DNA from: Acanthaster planci
Lineage: Eukaryota; Echinodermata; Asteroidea; Valvatida; Acanthasteridae
Assembly: GCF_001949145.1 (NCBI RefSeq)
Contig: NW_019091357.1
Coordinates: 1,230,178-1,294,177, forward strand
DNA length: 64,000 nucleotides
Direction of reading: 5' to 3'
The notes beneath the pieces were generated by a model. The model saw nothing but the letters and a program-made list of their open reading frames with translations. It was not told the origin of the DNA and searched no databases. The position numbers were made by a program, and so were the translations under genes. This document shows, piece after piece, positions 60,615 through 64,000 of this stretch; positions within the stretch are counted from its first letter, which is position 1, and each line of letters starts with the position of its first letter.

Positions 60615-63600
60615 TCATTTCTTTAATTCTCTTCGGAGGATCTTGCCACTAGCAGACTTGGGGATCTGATCCAGGAAAACAACACCCCCACGAAGCCACT
60701 TATGTGGGGAAGCATTCTCTGAAACCACATGATCCAGGACAGAATAAGATTGGAAATTAATTTCAAAGTCCCACGTGTTTTGTCCATAACCATGTCCTTG
60801 AACATACAAACGGTACTCACTGACAGGCAAAGCCTAAAGCATAACCATCATATGCATGTGTACACTGGTATCTTCGCAGGCAACGGACTACAAGCTATGC
60901 GCATTCAGTTGAAACTAATGACAGTCTCTTGCCAGATCCACTTTATGTTGCACGTCCCGTCTAGTATGCCAAATTGGAGCCCTCATCTACAGATCATTCC
61001 CTAACGTGTGAAGAGTGTAAAATGTATTCAGGTAGGGGGCCAGTGGGGCCCCAGCACCAAACTGGTTTTATTTTTAATCAAGAGAGCAAGGTTTTTTGTC
61101 TGTTTTATTTTCCTTCCTTCCAAAGGTCTATAATGTTGCCTCACCCCTAGCAAGGCTGTAATAGGTTACTGTACATGGAAACATTTCCAAATTTTTGTGA
61201 TCCCAAAAAACAAGTTTGGCCCCCTCCCCGAAAATTGGGTTTTTGATCTGCACTTTCCTGGGTAGGGTCGGGAATAGCACCAATTGGTTTTTAGTCTACC
61301 AAGAGACAGAATTTAGTTTGAGCGATCACTTTATGGTGTAGATTCCTGAGGGAATATGCCACATCAGCCCCTGTGGGTCTACCGGAAATCATCCAATTAT
61401 CAATTTTTGTTGTCATCGAGGTCTCACCTGCCACAAAGTCTCGGACCATCTCGAGGGTCAGGCTCTCTGTCTTGCGGACCACAAACGCCCGGGGCAGCTC
61501 GCCAGCTGCTTGGTCAGGCACCCCTATCACCCCAGCATCCAGAATCTGAGGATGTGTAAGGAGTAAGGCCTCCAACTCTGCTGGGGGAACCTGGTGGGGG
61601 AAATTTTCAAACAACCTACTGTTCACCTGTTCACAATTCACCTGTTAACCTACTATACCTATTGCCTATTAAACAAACTTAAGTCAGAACCTAACTCAGA
61701 CATAGAAGTTACTCTTACTTGGAATGCCTTGTATTTGATGAGTTCTTTGAGTCGATCTGCAATCCACAAAAAGCCATCTTCGTCGATATGACCAATATCA
61801 CCTGCAGAGTGAAAGATCGGTAAAAGTCATAACTCTGAACACTGCATTTCAAATGTACACACATTAAATTTCAAGAGCCGCCAAAAATTTGGAATGCCTT
61901 GAGAACTCAATCGGGATAAACTCAGAAACTCAGGTCTGCTCTGAGAGATTTCTAATGGAAGCAAGCATCATGATCTCTTCTTAACACATCCACATTACGT
62001 TGGGAACAAGTCTCGGTTTCAGTCTCGAAGTCTTGGTCTTAAAGGAGTGGATCTCAGTCTTGGTCTGGAATGCCTTGGTCTTGTCTCGGACATCAAGGTC
62101 TCGAATATAACACAGTAACTCCTCCACATTACATTGGGAACAATTCAACTTACACAGCAGGATCTCTTCCTATATACCCCCCAGGTACATGCAATTATGT
62201 ACAAAATAAACAGTTTTTGAAAAACAAAATGTCTCCACCTGTGTGCAAGAAGCCATCTTTGTCGATGCTCTGTGCAGTGGCTTCTGGGTTCTTGAGGTAT
62301 CCTTTCATGGTCTGTGGTCCTCTCAACCAAATCTCCCCGTCTTGACCTGAGCCAAGAGGTTTCCCCGAAGTGACATCAATGACCTAGACAAACAAGAAAC
62401 GAACAACAAAACATTAACAGAAACTTTTACTGAATCTACATCGAACAGGTCTCCCGCTGATGTTCGAAAACAAACGTCGGGTGACGTAGTTCGTTGGATT
62501 TAGTCTTCATTTTTCTCGTCTGGGAAGAATCTTGTAAAAAAAACATCAAAGACAGCTGGGTAGACACCAAACACAACCATATGTTGCCAAGACTCAGTGA
62601 GACATTCGGGTTAAAAAATGATGAAAACCACAGAGCCTTGTGTCTGATGAGTATTAAAAAGGAGAAAATATAAAGCGTGATAGGGAAAAAATTTGCATGT
62701 TATAATCGCTAACAAATTCAACTATGAAAAAGTGTCTGTCTATGTGCTTGCACTGTGGGAAACGACAAGATGCTCATGGAGCATGAAACTCCGCTCATAC
62801 CAGCTCTATGTTTTCCTATAGTAAAAGCTGCGGTGGCAGAAACTAGACTAGCAGAAAGGCTTCATGTACCCAGGGCATAGTAAACATTCTGTTATGTTAC
62901 CGTCTACAGAATACAGAGTGAAACTACTGTGTCGCTTTGTGTTCAAGGTTGAGCAACGTAATCTTTGCTCATCACCCAGCACCCGGAAAACGCTATTGAT
63001 AAAACGTGAAGCACTCAAATCTTTTCTCGAGTACAAGGGTCGAGTACCAAGTACTAAGAGTCAAGTACGTCCAAAATCCAGGTACAAAGAATCAAGTACT
63101 CGTCAAGTACAGTTAATTTTCGAGCACTGATAATCGAGTATAGGCCATACTCAAGTTGTACTCAAGTACGAGTGACGAGTATTCCAACACTGCAATAAGC
63201 TATTTCATTGTACTTCTGCAGGTGGTCATCATAACAAATTTGTTTCAATACTGTACCTTCATCTCAGTGTTTGGTAGAAGTAACCCCACCGGGCCATAGT
63301 TGATGACATCATGGGGCATTATGGTGCTGGCAGCAGTCGCCTCTGTTAGGCCATATCCTTGGAGCAAAGAAACAACTCGTTTATTAAAGGCTAAAAAGGG
63401 TCACTCTCCGTTTCACAGAAATCTCCTTGAAAAAGTCTCCTCTAACAGGTTCAGTCACGACAAAAGGGTCAAAACTGGTAGCAAATATATGAGAAAATGA
63501 GAGCAATTCTCAAACAATACATTGGACAGACGATGATCCAAGCACCTACAACTCCCAACAGAGGCTCACTATGCTACTGCACAACATCATTCTAACAGAT

Positions 63601-63930
63601 AGAGTACGGTAATTGGCATGGAATCGGTTTTAATTCCAAACTAACCTAGGGTAGCAGATGGAAACTTTTTTTTGGGGGGGGGGAGAATTTGTAACCTCTT
63701 TTCGGGGAAGGGGCTAAATCAAGACACACCTCACTGTAAATGAAGCATCTGAACTAACCTTGCATGAGGAATTTCAAGTTAAGCCTGTTAGCAATCGTCT
63801 CCATCATGTCTTGGTTGAGTGAAGCAGCCCCTGCCATTATAAACCGGACTGATGACAGGTCGTACTTGTCCACCAAGGGCGACTTGGCCAGGAACAACAT
63901 GAGAGGAGGCACCAGCGAAAGCAAAGTGAC
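60615..63930 (-). CDS. Acyl-CoA synthetase / 4CL-like gene, copy B (partial, runs off the window)
   Basis: Six exons on the minus strand match copy A one to one in length and phase except the last: 63759-63930, 63257-63357, 62239-62383, 61719-61801, 61428-61590 and 60615-60718. They carry GYGLTEAT, the same [15 protein letters not shown] and [20 protein letters not shown] segments, and [15 protein letters not shown]. The N-terminal half lies beyond 64000. Copy B ends seven residues earlier than A because CGA in A is TGA in B. Substitutions cluster in the GYGLTE exon ([12 protein letters not shown] in [13 protein letters not shown] in B), near the substrate pocket, so the two may differ in substrate. 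The exon at 61428-61590 is almost identical to that of A. Confidence 0.88.
61920..62115 (+). repeat. CAGTCTCGGTCT-type repeat, copy B equivalent
   Basis: Co-linear with 51879-52115 in the matching intron; see that entry. Confidence 0.6.
63005..63190. repeat. CAAGTACTCG-type repeat ending CCAACACTGC
   Basis: Dense GAGTAC, CAAGTAC and ACTCGTAC words, ending AGTATTCCAACACTGC. It is in an intron of ligase copy B; I see no counterpart in copy A at that place. Confidence 0.6.
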
Positions 63931-64000
63931 CTACAGGGAACACAGCCGGTCACATCTCAAAATCTCAGAGAGCATTTGCCTCAGACAAAACTGGTCCAAC

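Overview
This is animal nuclear DNA: multi-exon genes with GT-AG introns, U2-type splice sites, long introns and many short non-autonomous repeats. Gene content points to an invertebrate deuterostome (echinoderm, hemichordate or cephalochordate). Single genes sit here whose vertebrate counterparts are duplicated: one KLF10/11-type gene and one ODC/AZIN-type gene. I cannot name the species. One assembly gap (N run, 19566-20034) and one isolated N (54844) are present.

Layout, left to right. (1) 492-869 (+): last two exons of an RTN4IP1-like zinc-type dehydrogenase, tail to tail with (2) RPS7, ribosomal protein eS7 (1754-4761, -), with a candidate TOP-type first exon near 5988. (3) RNASEH1 (6427-10744, +) lies head to head with RPS7 and has two in-frame start codons suited to mitochondrial and nuclear forms. 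(4) ELOC, elongin C (13224-14049, -). (5) DEK chromatin protein (17832-25118, -), 11 coding exons. (6) A KLF10/KLF11 (TIEG) zinc-finger repressor (28646-33303, -). (7) An unidentified terminal exon (34332-34475, -). (8) ODC1, ornithine decarboxylase (coding 40705-46845, +), with a TATA box, a Myc-type E-box in intron 1 and, in its 5' leader, a 63-codon AUG-less upstream reading frame. (9) Two tandem acyl-CoA synthetase/4CL-like genes on the minus strand (49974-55785 and 60615-beyond 63930), with a relic C-terminal exon of a third copy between them at about 59890-60000.

The most interesting items: the AUG-less upstream ORF of ODC, which fits the polyamine-responsive non-AUG uORFs known from ODC homologues and AZIN1; a linkage group (RPS7, RNASEH1, KLF10/11, ODC/AZIN, ELOC) that is split in human between 2p25 and 8q21-22, so this looks like the pre-duplication arrangement; the RNASEH1 dual start; and the young ligase duplication, with a premature stop in one copy, a missing exon in the other and a datable repeat insertion.

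The remaining sequence is introns, UTRs and repeats: MITE-like pairs, foldback elements, a tRNA-related SINE, a 76-bp tandem array, and hAT-like terminal motifs.
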